Part shown: positions 44,618 through 53,068 of the stretch, in pieces
Layout: each line of letters begins with the position of its first letter
Numbering within the stretch: position 1 is the stretch's first letter
DNA from: Elusimicrobiota bacterium
GTDB taxonomy: Bacteria; Elusimicrobiota; Elusimicrobia; Elusimicrobiales; UBA9959
NCBI GenBank assembly: GCA_026388155.1
Contig: JAPLKI010000013.1
Span: 149,451-213,450 of the forward strand
DNA: 64,000 bases
Direction: 5' to 3'
The notes under the pieces: model-generated
What the model was told of the DNA's origin: nothing
What the model saw: only the letters and a program-made list of their open reading frames with translations
Databases searched by the model: none
Program-made: the position numbers and the translations under genes

Positions 44618-45961
44618 ATGTGTGGAATATTCGCTATAGCCGGGAATAAAGAGGCCGCGAGGCTCGCCTATGTGGGCCTTTTTACCCTTCAACACCGCGG
44701 ACAGGAATCCGCCGGCATCGTAACCGAACATAAGGGCCGCCTGCTGACGCATCGCGGCATGGGCCTTGTGGGCGGGGTGTTTTCAAATTCCGCCCTGGCT
44801 TACCTTGAAGGGAAAAGCGCCGTGGGCCATGTAAGGTATTCCACTGCGGGCTCAAGCGAAATAAAAAACGCCCAGCCGCTTTTCTTTAAAACCGCCTCCA
44901 GCGAACTCGCCGTGGCACATAACGGCAATCTTACCAACGCTGCCAAATTAAGAAAAGAGCTTGGCTCCCGCGGCGCTATTTTTCAATCCGCCACCGACAG
45001 CGAACTGATAGTCCATCTTATGGCCAGGTGTAACGGCGACGGGCTCGAGGCCGCCGTGGCAAAAAGCCTGCCCAGGCTGCGCGGCGGCTACGCTTTCGCT
45101 TTTATGGCGCCCGGCAAAATTATAGGTGCGCGCGACCCGCTGGGCATCCGGCCGCTCGTGCTTGGCCGGCTTGGCGGGGCCTGGCTGCTTTCTTCCGAGA
45201 CCTGCGCCATTGAAGTTGTGGGGGGGCGTGTTATCCGCGAGGTTGAGCCGGGGGAGATGGTGACCATAAAAGGCGGAAAACTTTTCTCAAAAAGATTCGC
45301 CCCGCGCGGGAAAGCGGCGCGCTGCGTTTTTGAACAGGTTTATTTCGCCCGCCCCGATTCCGCCGTTTGCGGCCGCACCGTGCAGCTGGCCCGCCATGAT
45401 ATAGGCGGCCTGCTCGCAAGCGAATTTAAAGATCTTAAAGCGGACCTGGTTTCGGGCGTGCCGGATTCGGGCACGGCCTACGCGCTTGGGTTTTCTCAAA
45501 TGTCCGGCATCCCCTATAAAACGGTTTTCATGCGCAATCATTACAGCGGCCGGTCCTTCATCCAGCCCGACCAGAAGCTGAGGGAGTTCACGGCGCATTT
45601 AAAACTCGCGCCCATAAGGGACGTGATAAAGGGAAAAAGCATTGTTCTTGTGGACGACTCCCTTGTGCGGGGCACCACTTCGCGCCGGATAATCCGCAGT
45701 CTGAAAAACGCGGGCGCAAAAAAAGTAATTATGGCCGTGGCCTCGCCGCCGGTTATAGGCCCGTGTTTTTACGGCATAGACACGCCTGACAAAGACGAAC
45801 TTATAGCCAACCGGCTTTCGCCGGAAGGGGTGAGAAAATTCATAGGCGCCGACGGGCTTTATTACCTCTCGCCTGAAAATCTTGCGAAAGCCTGCGGTAA
45901 TAATTCCGGAGCGGATTTCTGCTCGGCCTGTTTCACCGGAAAGTATCCGGTAATCAGGTAG
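44618..45961 (+). CDS. purF: Glutamine phosphoribosylpyrophosphate amidotransferase
   Basis: 447 residues from ATG 44618, the start that puts the catalytic Cys at position 2 (MCGIFAIAG). Class II glutaminase domain (GLFTLQHRGQESAG) and PRPP-binding domain (IVLVDDSLVRGTT). Cys residues in CVFEQVYF, GPCFYGID and FCSACF indicate the Fe-S, Bacillus-type enzyme. It makes phosphoribosylamine from PRPP and glutamine, the first step of purine synthesis. purD follows after a word-type inverted repeat. No Shine-Dalgarno is visible at the chosen start. Confidence 0.95.
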   Translation: MCGIFAIAGNKEAARLAYVGLFTLQHRGQESAGIVTEHKGRLLTHRGMGLVGGVFSNSALAYLEGKSAVGHVRYSTAGSSEIKNAQPLFFKTASSELAVAHNGNLTNAAKLRKELGSRGAIFQSATDSELIVHLMARCNGDGLEAAVAKSLPRLRGGYAFAFMAPGKIIGARDPLGIRPLVLGRLGGAWLLSSETCAIEVVGGRVIREVEPGEMVTIKGGKLFSKRFAPRGKAARCVFEQVYFARPDSAVCGRTVQLARHDIGGLLASEFKDLKADLVSGVPDSGTAYALGFSQMSGIPYKTVFMRNHYSGRSFIQPDQKLREFTAHLKLAPIRDVIKGKSIVLVDDSLVRGTTSRRIIRSLKNAGAKKVIMAVASPPVIGPCFYGIDTPDKDELIANRLSPEGVRKFIGADGLYYLSPENLAKACGNNSGADFCSACFTGKYPVIR

Positions 45962-45970
45962 AAAGGTAAA

Positions 45971-46040
45971 GCAGCCAGTAGTCAGAATTCAGAAGTCGGA
46001 AGTCGGAATTCTGGATTCTGACTACTGAATTCTGTCTACT
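45971..46040. repeat. Word-type imperfect inverted repeat between purF and purD
   Basis: The left arm (45971-46010: GCAGCCAGTAGTCAGAATTC and on) and right arm (46011-46040: CTGGATTCTGACTACTGAAT and on) are imperfect complements built from CAGAATTCAGAA and GTAGTCAG words. Same class as 13507, 52931 and 55285. Confidence 0.8.
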
Positions 46041-46060
46041 TTAGCGGTAACGGGGATTTT

Positions 46061-47311
46061 ATGAATATTTTGATCATCGGAAGCGGCGGGCGCGAACACG
46101 CGCTGGCCTGGAAATTGAAAGCGAGCCCCCTGGTTGAAAAACTCTACTCCGCCCCCGGTTCGGCCGGCATGGCCGGGCTGGCCGAGCCCACAGGCATCGC
46201 CCCTGACGATTTCGAAAAGCTGGCGGAGTTCTGCCTTGAAAAAAAAATCGAATTAGCGGTGGTAGGGCCTGAAGCGCCGCTTTCAAAGGGCGCGGCTGAT
46301 TTTTTATCCGGCCGCGGCGTAAAAGTTTTCGGGCCCTCGCAGAAGGGCGCCATGCTCGAGGCGTCAAAGCAATTCGCCAAGGAATTCATGAGCAGGCACG
46401 ACATTCCCACGGCTGCTTTCCAGGTATTTTACGACGCGGGCTGCGCTAAAGAGAAAATAAGGGGAAATAAAAAATACCCGCTGGTGATAAAAGCGGACGG
46501 CCTGGCCGCCGGCAAGGGCGTGCGCATCTGCAGCGATGAGGCCTCGGCGCTGGAAGCCGTTTCTGATTTCATGGAAAAGCGGGTTTTCGGCTATTCCGGC
46601 TCAAAGATAATAATTGAAGAATTCATCACGGGCAAAGAGGTTTCGGTAATGGCCCTGATTGACGGAGAAACTTTCCTGATGCTGCCTGTTTCGCGCGACC
46701 ACAAGCGCCTGCTTGATAATAATGAGGGCCCGAACACCGGCGGCATGGGCGCGTTTTGCCCGGTGCCGCTTGACGCCCGGACGCTTGAAACCATAAAAAA
46801 AGAAGTGTTGGAACGCTTTGCGGCGGGCATAAAGAAAGACCGCCTCCCCTATCGCGGCGTTATTTACGCCGGGCTGATGCTGACCGATAAGGGCCCCAGG
46901 GCGCTTGAATTCAATGTCCGCTTCGGGGACCCGGAAACCCAGTGCCTGATGCCGATGATAAAATCCGACCTGGCCGCTCTCATGCTTGCCTGCGCGGACG
47001 GGCAGCTTGCCGGGAAAACCATTGAGACCGAAGCGGGCGCCTGTGTTTGTGTGGCACTCGCGGCGCGCGGCTACCCGCAGAACCCGGAAAAAGGCGCCGG
47101 GATAAAAGGGCTGGACAAAGTGCCGCCGCAGACTTTGATCTTTCACGCCGGAACCAGAGCGGAAGGCGAAAAGTTTTTTGTAAACGGGGGAAGGGTTTTA
47201 GGCGTTACGGCTGTTGGCGCGGATGTCGCATCCGCCGCTGAAAACGCCTACGCCGCCGCAAAGGCGATAAATTTTGACGGCATGCAGTATCGCAAGGATA
47301 TAGGGGCGTAA
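46061..47311 (+). CDS. purD: Phosphoribosylamine-glycine ligase
   Basis: 416 residues. Start MNILIIGSGGREHALAWKL is diagnostic; ATP-grasp domain with KADGLAAGKGV, IIEEFITGKEVSVMAL, GPNTGGMGAFCPVPL and FNVRFGDPETQ. It joins glycine to phosphoribosylamine (GARS), the second step of purine synthesis. The GGGG before the ATG serves as ribosome binding site. Followed by a large hairpin and the convergent scpB. Confidence 0.97.
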   Translation: MNILIIGSGGREHALAWKLKASPLVEKLYSAPGSAGMAGLAEPTGIAPDDFEKLAEFCLEKKIELAVVGPEAPLSKGAADFLSGRGVKVFGPSQKGAMLEASKQFAKEFMSRHDIPTAAFQVFYDAGCAKEKIRGNKKYPLVIKADGLAAGKGVRICSDEASALEAVSDFMEKRVFGYSGSKIIIEEFITGKEVSVMALIDGETFLMLPVSRDHKRLLDNNEGPNTGGMGAFCPVPLDARTLETIKKEVLERFAAGIKKDRLPYRGVIYAGLMLTDKGPRALEFNVRFGDPETQCLMPMIKSDLAALMLACADGQLAGKTIETEAGACVCVALAARGYPQNPEKGAGIKGLDKVPPQTLIFHAGTRAEGEKFFVNGGRVLGVTAVGADVASAAENAYAAAKAINFDGMQYRKDIGA

Positions 47312-47314
47312 GGG

Positions 47315-47404
47315 CAGGGGAGAGGGGTTAGCGGATAGTGGCTGGGGAAGGAATAAAATTAGCCATTCCACCCCTGTTCTCTATCCGCTAGCCCCTCTCC
47401 CCTG
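47315..47404. repeat. Large inverted repeat, 40-base arms, 10-base loop
   Basis: Left arm 47315-47354 starts CAGGGGAGAGGGGTTAGCGG; right arm 47365-47404 is its near-complement with a few mismatches; loop 47355-47364. It fills the gap between convergent purD and scpB, begins 4 bases after the purD stop and ends 6 before the scpB stop. Probably a transcription end for both genes, or a mobile palindrome. Confidence 0.9.
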
Positions 47405-47410
47405 TAGTCA

Positions 47411-48190
47411 TTACTCCCCTTTAAATTGCGGTTTTCTTTTTTCCATGAACGCTTTTATGCCCTCTTCGTAATCGCGGCTGTTGTACACCTTGCGCCGCAG
47501 GGCCTGGATGCGCTCAAACGCTTCGGGGCTTATCGGGTGGGCCTCCGCCAGTATCCGGAATTGCTCTTTTATTACCGATACCGCGAGCGGCGAGTTCGAG
47601 GCGATAACGCGGGCCAGCTCAAAAGTGAACCGCTCAATTTCACGGGAACTGACGAGATGGTTTAAAATTCCGAAATGATAGGCTCTCTCGGCTTTCACTG
47701 GCTCGGCTGTGAAAAACATTTCCTTCGCGATATTGCTGCCCACGCGGTTTATGAAATGCATAATGCCGGAGGCGTTGTAGGGCAGGCCCATTTTAACCGG
47801 CGTGATTGCGAAAGCGGCGGTCTCATCGCCTATGGCAAGGTCGCAGGTGACGGCAAGGTCCGTGGCCCCGCCCCACACGCTGCCCTGCACCATTGCTATG
47901 ACCGCGCCCGGATACTCCTGTATGCGGCGGAAGGCCCGCTCCATGGGGCTGTCATAGGCAAGCGGGTCGTGATGCACCTGCGGCAGTTGTGTTATGTCGT
48001 GGCCGGCGGACCAGACCTTCGCGTTTTTTTCGGCCCGGATTATTATCACCGGAATTCTGCGCGCCTCAAAAGTTTTAAGGGCCTCCACCATCTCATCGCA
48101 CAGCTCAAGGCTGAGCGCGTTGCGCCGGGCCGGGTTATTAAGCGTGAGCGAACCGATGTTTTCTTTCACTTCCGGGATTATTAAAGGCAT
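47411..48190 (-). CDS. scpB: Methylmalonyl-CoA decarboxylase (crotonase superfamily)
   Basis: 259 residues, closely resembling E. coli ScpB/YgfG over its whole length: SAGHDITQLP, MVQGSVWGGATDLAVTCDL, FAITPVKMGLPYNASG, GILNHLV and the closing RKVYNSRDYEEGIKAFMEKRKPQF. It converts methylmalonyl-CoA to propionyl-CoA and CO2. An AAAGGA ribosome binding site is present. The gene sits on the opposite strand inside the purine cluster; no mutase or epimerase is near. Confidence 0.85.
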   Translation of the reverse strand: MPLIIPEVKENIGSLTLNNPARRNALSLELCDEMVEALKTFEARRIPVIIIRAEKNAKVWSAGHDITQLPQVHHDPLAYDSPMERAFRRIQEYPGAVIAMVQGSVWGGATDLAVTCDLAIGDETAAFAITPVKMGLPYNASGIMHFINRVGSNIAKEMFFTAEPVKAERAYHFGILNHLVSSREIERFTFELARVIASNSPLAVSVIKEQFRILAEAHPISPEAFERIQALRRKVYNSRDYEEGIKAFMEKRKPQFKGE

Positions 48191-48294
48191 GATAAAGTAT
48201 CCTTTCCGCGCGCGGCGGCATTCACTATTTGTATAATTCTACTATACTTCAGAGCGTTGTTTTATCCTTTGATATCTGGCCGGAGCGATAATAA

Positions 48295-49260
48295 ATGACT
48301 ACATATAAAAAAGCCGGAGTGGATGTGAAACTCTCGGATAAATTTACCGAATTCCTGGAAGAAAAATCGAAATTTATAGGCGGATTCGCGGGGCTTTTGC
48401 CGCTGTCCGAAACGGGCGGCGATTACAGCCTGGTCGCCTCCACCGACGGCGTAGGCACCAAGCTCAAGCTCGCCTTTCTGCTTGACCGCCACGACACCAT
48501 AGGCATAGACCTTGTGGCGATGTGCGTAAACGACCTGGTTTGCTGCGGGGCCAGGCCCCTGTTGTTCCTCGATTATTACGCCACCGCCAGGCTGGACCTG
48601 GCACGTTCAAAAAAAATAATCGCCGGCATTATCGAAGGCTGCCGCCGGGGAGAGTCGGTTTTGCTCGGAGGGGAAACAGCCGAAATGCCGGGCTTTTACA
48701 AGACCGGCGAATACGACCTGGCCGGGTTTTCCGTGGGTATAGTGAAAAAAACCGAAATGATCGACGGTTCAAAAATAAAGCCGGGCGACGCCCTTATCGG
48801 TTTTGAGTCCAGCGGATTCCACTCGAACGGGTTCTCGCTCATCCGCAAAGCTCTTGCCGGCGGATCGCTTAAAAAATACGCGGCCCGCCTGCTTGCGCCC
48901 ACTAAGATCTATGTTAAAGATGTTAAAGACCTGCGCGCTGCCCTTAAAAGGCGCGGCGGGGATATTCTGGGATTGGCGCACATAACGGGCTCCGGGATCG
49001 CCGGGAATCTGGAACGGATATTGCCCAAAAAGACCGGCGCCGTAATTTTAAAATCCTCCTGGAGCGTGCCGCCGCTCATGCGCGAGGTTCAGCGCCGGGG
49101 CCGCATAAGCGAGAGGGAGATGTTTGAAACTTTCAACATGGGCCTTGGAATGATAGCCGCGGTGCGCGCGGCCGACGCGCCGGCGGCGCTGAAAGCCGTC
49201 AAAGGTACAAGGCTTGTGGGGTCTATCGTAAAAGGCCGCGGCAAAGTTCTTTTGAAGTGA
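48295..49260 (+). CDS. purM: Phosphoribosylformylglycinamidine cyclo-ligase (AIR synthetase)
   Basis: 321 residues, slightly shorter than the usual 340. VASTDGVGTKLKLAF, GIDLVAMCVNDLVCCGA, LLGGETAEMPGFY, GLAHITGSGIAGNLERILP and NMGLGM are typical. It closes FGAM to AIR, step five of purine synthesis. GGAGCG precedes the ATG. The upstream divergent gap (48191-48294) is AT-rich with several -10-like boxes (TATAAT, TATACT). The next gene starts 4 bases after its stop. Confidence 0.96.
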   Translation: MTTYKKAGVDVKLSDKFTEFLEEKSKFIGGFAGLLPLSETGGDYSLVASTDGVGTKLKLAFLLDRHDTIGIDLVAMCVNDLVCCGARPLLFLDYYATARLDLARSKKIIAGIIEGCRRGESVLLGGETAEMPGFYKTGEYDLAGFSVGIVKKTEMIDGSKIKPGDALIGFESSGFHSNGFSLIRKALAGGSLKKYAARLLAPTKIYVKDVKDLRAALKRRGGDILGLAHITGSGIAGNLERILPKKTGAVILKSSWSVPPLMREVQRRGRISEREMFETFNMGLGMIAAVRAADAPAALKAVKGTRLVGSIVKGRGKVLLK

Positions 49261-49264
49261 AGCG

Positions 49265-50542
49265 ATGAAAAAATTTATCCTTTGCACGGGCCTGCTTTTT
49301 TTCTGCCTGAACGGTTTCACCCAAAAAAACGTTCCTGACCCGGCCCTTGCATCCGCCGCGCGCCTGCTTGCCGCCCAGATAACGGAAAAGCCCCGGAACC
49401 TTTCTGAGCTGTTCGATAACAACTTTTTTCACAATATCTCGCTTGAAAAACTTTCCGATATACTCTCGGGTATCTATAAAAGCGACGGCCGGGTGACGGC
49501 GGTGCACTTTGAACGCATCGACTCGGCGATATCCGCCCATTTCATTTTCGAAACAGAAAATGATTTTGAACTGCCGGCGGCCTTGTCCATTAACCCAGAC
49601 ACCGGTAAAATTTCAGTACTTTTTTTCAAGACGGCCTATAAAAAGAACCTCTCTATCAGGGAGTTTAAGGAAAAACTGGGGCGGCTTGACGGTAAAACCG
49701 GCTTTAGCCTGCGGCGTTTCGGTGTCCCCTCCTCGGCGCTTGGCGACGCCGAGAGGGGGATCGAAAGTTCGAATGAAAACGATTATTTCGCGATAGGTTC
49801 GGCTTTCAAACTTTATGTTCTGGGCGCTTTGCTTGAGGAAGGCACGGAATGGGAAAAAATTATTTATCTCAAGGATGAGCAAAAATCGCTCCCCTCCGGC
49901 CGCCTTCAAAACTGGCCGGACGGCGCGCCGCTTACCGTCCACACGCTTGCCGCCATGATGATATCTGAAAGCGACAACACCGCCGCGGACCTGCTTATTG
50001 ATGCGGTAGGCAGAAAAACTCTGGAGGGGGACCTGCAAAAACTCGGCCACTCAAACCCCGCTCTCATGCGCCCGTTCCTTAAAACCTCGGAAATTTTCCG
50101 CCTGAAAAGCGACACTGAGTCCGCCCTCAACTACTTTAACCCGCCTCTTGGGGATAAATACGGTTTTCTCTCTAAACTCGCGGCAAGACCCCTTAAAGCG
50201 GAAGACGTAAAAAAAAGCCCTTTCCACGTAGACAAAATAGAGTGGCTTGCCTCGCCCGCCGATCTGTGCCGTCTGATGGAATATATCCACAAAAAAAACG
50301 ACAAGCAGGCGCTGGATATTCTGGCCATAAACACGGGGCTGGATATTCCGCCCGGCAAGTTCCTTTATGCCGGCTATAAGGGCGGCGCGGAGCCCGGAGT
50401 GCTGAACATGACCTGGCTTTTTAAAAGCAAGGGGAATGCCTGGTATTGCCTGTCCGCGTCCTGGAACAACGAAAAAGAGGATCTGGACGCAAACAAATTT
50501 TTTGAATTGATGGAATTGGCCTTGAGGGCCAATTGGGAATAA
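49265..50542 (+). CDS. Exported serine hydrolase with extra N-terminal domain
   Basis: 425 residues. Signal peptide about 1-19; an N-terminal domain of about 130 residues of the type seen before the beta-lactamase domain of LpqF/ORF12-like proteins (FERIDSAISAHFIFETEN...); catalytic domain with Ser179-x-x-Lys182 (GSAFK), Ser236-Asp237-Asn238 and Lys372-Gly-Gly in place of KTG. Its place 4 bases after purM, before purNH, shows it is transcribed with purine genes although the protein is exported. Third such hydrolase in the window. Confidence 0.82.
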   Translation: MKKFILCTGLLFFCLNGFTQKNVPDPALASAARLLAAQITEKPRNLSELFDNNFFHNISLEKLSDILSGIYKSDGRVTAVHFERIDSAISAHFIFETENDFELPAALSINPDTGKISVLFFKTAYKKNLSIREFKEKLGRLDGKTGFSLRRFGVPSSALGDAERGIESSNENDYFAIGSAFKLYVLGALLEEGTEWEKIIYLKDEQKSLPSGRLQNWPDGAPLTVHTLAAMMISESDNTAADLLIDAVGRKTLEGDLQKLGHSNPALMRPFLKTSEIFRLKSDTESALNYFNPPLGDKYGFLSKLAARPLKAEDVKKSPFHVDKIEWLASPADLCRLMEYIHKKNDKQALDILAINTGLDIPPGKFLYAGYKGGAEPGVLNMTWLFKSKGNAWYCLSASWNNEKEDLDANKFFELMELALRANWE

Positions 50543-50551
50543 GAGCAGCGG

Positions 50552-50572
50552 CAAGTCACAGGTCACAAGTAA
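50552..50572. repeat. Short word-type repeat, GTCACAGGTCACAAGT
   Basis: Two tandem GTCACA units followed by AAGTAAGAGGCT, directly upstream of the purNH ribosome binding site. The same AAGTAAGAGGCT precedes rplI at 57552-57563. Confidence 0.5.
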
Positions 50573-50587
50573 GAGGCTGAAAAAATC

Positions 50588-52894
50588 ATGAAAAATATCG
50601 CCGTGTTCGCCTCGGGAGAAGGAACTAATCTTCAGGCTATTATTGACGCCGTTAAAAGCGGCCGGATAAAAGGAAAAGTGGTTCTGGTAATTTCAAGCCT
50701 GAAAGGCGCGGGCGCGCTGAAACGCGCGGGAAAAGAAAATATTCCGTCGGTCGCCCTGCCGCTGAAGGATTTCGCCTCGCCTGCCGAGCACGACGCGCGC
50801 CTGGCCGGGCTCTGCAAAGAGTATCAAATAGACCTGGTCTGTCTGGCCGGCTATATGATTAAACTCGGACCCCGCATGCTTGCCGGGTGGCATGAGAAAA
50901 TAATCAATATCCACCCCGCTTTGCTGCCGGCTTTCGGCGGTAAGGGTTTTTACGGGATGAAAGTCCACGAAGCTGTGATAAACTCCGGCGCCGCCTTAAG
51001 CGGAGCCACGGCGCATTTTGTAAGCGAAGATTATGACCGCGGGCCCATAATACTCCAGGCCGCGGTTAATGTTTTACCCGGCGACACGCCCGAATCGCTG
51101 GCTAAAAGGGTGAACTTCCAGGAGCTGGCGCTTTATCCCAAAGCCGCGGCGCTGTTCTGCGAGGACAGGCTGAAAATCGAGGGCAATAAGGTGCTGGTGC
51201 TTCCCCCGGGCGATAGCGGCCGCACGCTCAAAAGGGCGCTGATGTCTCTCTCCGATAAAACCGGGGCCGTGGATTTCGCGCAGGCCCTTACGGAAATGGG
51301 CGTTGAAATAATTTCAACTTCCGGCACCTATAAACTGCTGAAAGAGGCGGGGCTGCCTGTGCGCGCTCTTGAAACGTTTACGGGATTTCCGGAGATACTG
51401 GACGGCAGGGTGAAAACTCTTCACCCGCTGGTGCACGGCGGAATACTTTACCGCAGGGATAACCCCGCCCATGTCGAGGATGTTAAACGCTGCGCCATAG
51501 AGTCCATAGATCTGGTGGCGGTGAATCTTTACCCTTTTGAGGAAACGGCAAAAAAAGCCGCGCCATGGTCCGAGGAACTGATAGAAAATATCGATATAGG
51601 CGGGGTGGCCTTGCTTAGAGCTGCGGCCAAAAACTATAAAGATGTGGCCGTTGTGGCAAACCCGCTGGATTACGGCGCCGTGATTAAAAATTTAAAGGAA
51701 AACGGCGGCGTTCTGCCGGTGGAATTCAGGAAGGAGCTGGCGCTGAAAGCTTTTAAACATACCGCCGCCTACGACACAGCCATCGCGGGCGTTTTGGCCC
51801 CCGCCCTTTTTCCCGAAGCGGGCCAAAGGGCGGGGCAAAGCCCCGCTCTTTTGGAGCAAACAACGGCGTGTGAGATTATAGGCGGGGAGATAAATCACAA
51901 TTCCGATACCAAAAGGGCGGGGCAAAACACAGATGCGACGCCGGCAAAGGCGGATTACGCTGATCTCTTTGAGGCCCGCCTGAACAAAATAAACGACCTG
52001 CGCTACGGAGAAAACCCCCACCAGAGCTGCGCGCTTTACTCAAAAAACAAACGCCTGCCTTTCGACCAATTGCAGGGCAAGGAGCTTTCCTACAATAATA
52101 TCCTTGACGCCTACGGCGCCTGCCAGGCCGTGCTGGAATTTCCGGTTCCGGCCGCCGTGATCTTTAAGCATATTACGCCCTGCGGCATGGGTACGGGCTT
52201 GAACCTCTCCGAGGCTTTTGAACGGGCCTGGAATACCGACCAGCTGTCGGCCTTCGGGGGTATTATAGCAGTCAACAGAAAACTGGACGGGGAGATAGCG
52301 GGCTTTCTCTCAAAGAAATTCGTGGAGGTTATCTGCGCGCCGGATTATGACGCCCAGGCCCTGGCTGTTTTCGCGAAGAAACCCAATCTGCGGCTTTTGA
52401 AATGGAGAGACTTCCCGGCGCAGCACCTGCAGTTCAGGTCAGTGGGGGAGGAAATACTTGTAAGTTCAAGCGACAGCGTTCTGTTCGGGGACAAGTGGGA
52501 AGTGCCAACGCTTAAAAAACCCTCAAAAGAAGAAGAGGAGGCGCTTAAATTTGCCTGGACAGTTGCCAAATATGTGCGCTCGAACGCTATAGTTCTGGCC
52601 GGACCGGGATACACCGCGGGCATCGGCGCGGGGCAGATGTCAAGAGTGGACGCCGTTTTTATGGCCAGGCACAAGTATGAGGAATTTTTAAAAAATAATC
52701 CGGCGCCAAAACCGCTGGCGCTTGCCTCGGACGCCTTTTTCCCGTTTCCGGACGGCATTGAGGAGGCGGCTAAAGCCGGTGTAACGGCAGTTATTCAGCC
52801 GGGCGGTTCAATGAGGGATAAGGAAGTGGTGGCCGCCGCCGACAGGCTGGGGCTTTCCATGGTGATGACCGGTATAAGGCATTTCAGGCATTAG
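50588..52894 (+). CDS. purNH: PurN-PurH fusion: GAR transformylase plus AICAR transformylase/IMP cyclohydrolase
   Basis: 768 residues. PurN domain 1-205: SGEGTNLQAII, catalytic Asn107 and His109 (NIHPALLPAFGG), Asp150. PurH from about 214: MGS-like IMP cyclohydrolase (ALMSLSDKTG, STSGTYKLL, GRVKTLHP), then AICAR transformylase (LRYGENPHQ, FKHITPCGMGTG, C-terminal MTGIRHFRH). One chain covers purine steps 3, 9 and 10. Between HTAAYDTAIAG and LRYGENPHQ there are about 60 residues where about 28 are usual; the extra part contains translated palindromic repeat DNA (51793-51930). A GAGG ribosome binding site is present. Confidence 0.95.
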   Translation: MKNIAVFASGEGTNLQAIIDAVKSGRIKGKVVLVISSLKGAGALKRAGKENIPSVALPLKDFASPAEHDARLAGLCKEYQIDLVCLAGYMIKLGPRMLAGWHEKIINIHPALLPAFGGKGFYGMKVHEAVINSGAALSGATAHFVSEDYDRGPIILQAAVNVLPGDTPESLAKRVNFQELALYPKAAALFCEDRLKIEGNKVLVLPPGDSGRTLKRALMSLSDKTGAVDFAQALTEMGVEIISTSGTYKLLKEAGLPVRALETFTGFPEILDGRVKTLHPLVHGGILYRRDNPAHVEDVKRCAIESIDLVAVNLYPFEETAKKAAPWSEELIENIDIGGVALLRAAAKNYKDVAVVANPLDYGAVIKNLKENGGVLPVEFRKELALKAFKHTAAYDTAIAGVLAPALFPEAGQRAGQSPALLEQTTACEIIGGEINHNSDTKRAGQNTDATPAKADYADLFEARLNKINDLRYGENPHQSCALYSKNKRLPFDQLQGKELSYNNILDAYGACQAVLEFPVPAAVIFKHITPCGMGTGLNLSEAFERAWNTDQLSAFGGIIAVNRKLDGEIAGFLSKKFVEVICAPDYDAQALAVFAKKPNLRLLKWRDFPAQHLQFRSVGEEILVSSSDSVLFGDKWEVPTLKKPSKEEEEALKFAWTVAKYVRSNAIVLAGPGYTAGIGAGQMSRVDAVFMARHKYEEFLKNNPAPKPLALASDAFFPFPDGIEEAAKAGVTAVIQPGGSMRDKEVVAAADRLGLSMVMTGIRHFRH
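51793..51930. repeat. Palindromic repeat units inserted in frame in purH
   Basis: CCAAAGGGCGGGGC (51823-51836)/GCCCCGCTCTTTTGG (51840-51854) form a hairpin; another CCAAAAGGGCGGGGC lies at 51909-51923 and an inverted relative (TTTTGGCCCCCGCCCTTTTT) at 51792-51811. The same unit makes hairpins in the gap at 14664-14737. The inserted peptide contains the repeated QRAGQ/KRAGQ. Confidence 0.8.
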
Positions 52895-52930
52895 GGATCA
52901 CGGGGATTTTAGTACAATTTGGTAACTGCT

Positions 52931-53030
52931 CAGGTAGGCAGAATTCAGAAGTCAGAATTCAGAATGTTGGAATCTTTCTCGTAGTTGGTTTTCTCATTCT
53001 GGCTCCTGAATTCTGACTTCTGGCTACCTA
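52931..53030. repeat. Word-type imperfect inverted repeat after purNH
   Basis: Left arm 52931-52970 (CAGGTAGGCAGAATTCAGAA and on), right arm 52993-53030 (CTCATTCTGGCTCCTGAATT and on, ending GGCTACCTA), loop about 22 bases. Closest in sequence to the element at 13507. It would be coding if the next gene started at 52985, which argues for the later start used here. Confidence 0.8.
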
Positions 53031-53068
53031 AAATAGTTATGCATTTGTTGGATTTCCGGGGGGGGAAC

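Noticed and set aside
52931..53030. Word-type repeats considered as CRISPR or tRNA-like sequence
   Set aside because: Units are degenerate, without spacers of even size, and arms are mutually complementary; no tRNA arms or T-loop were found.
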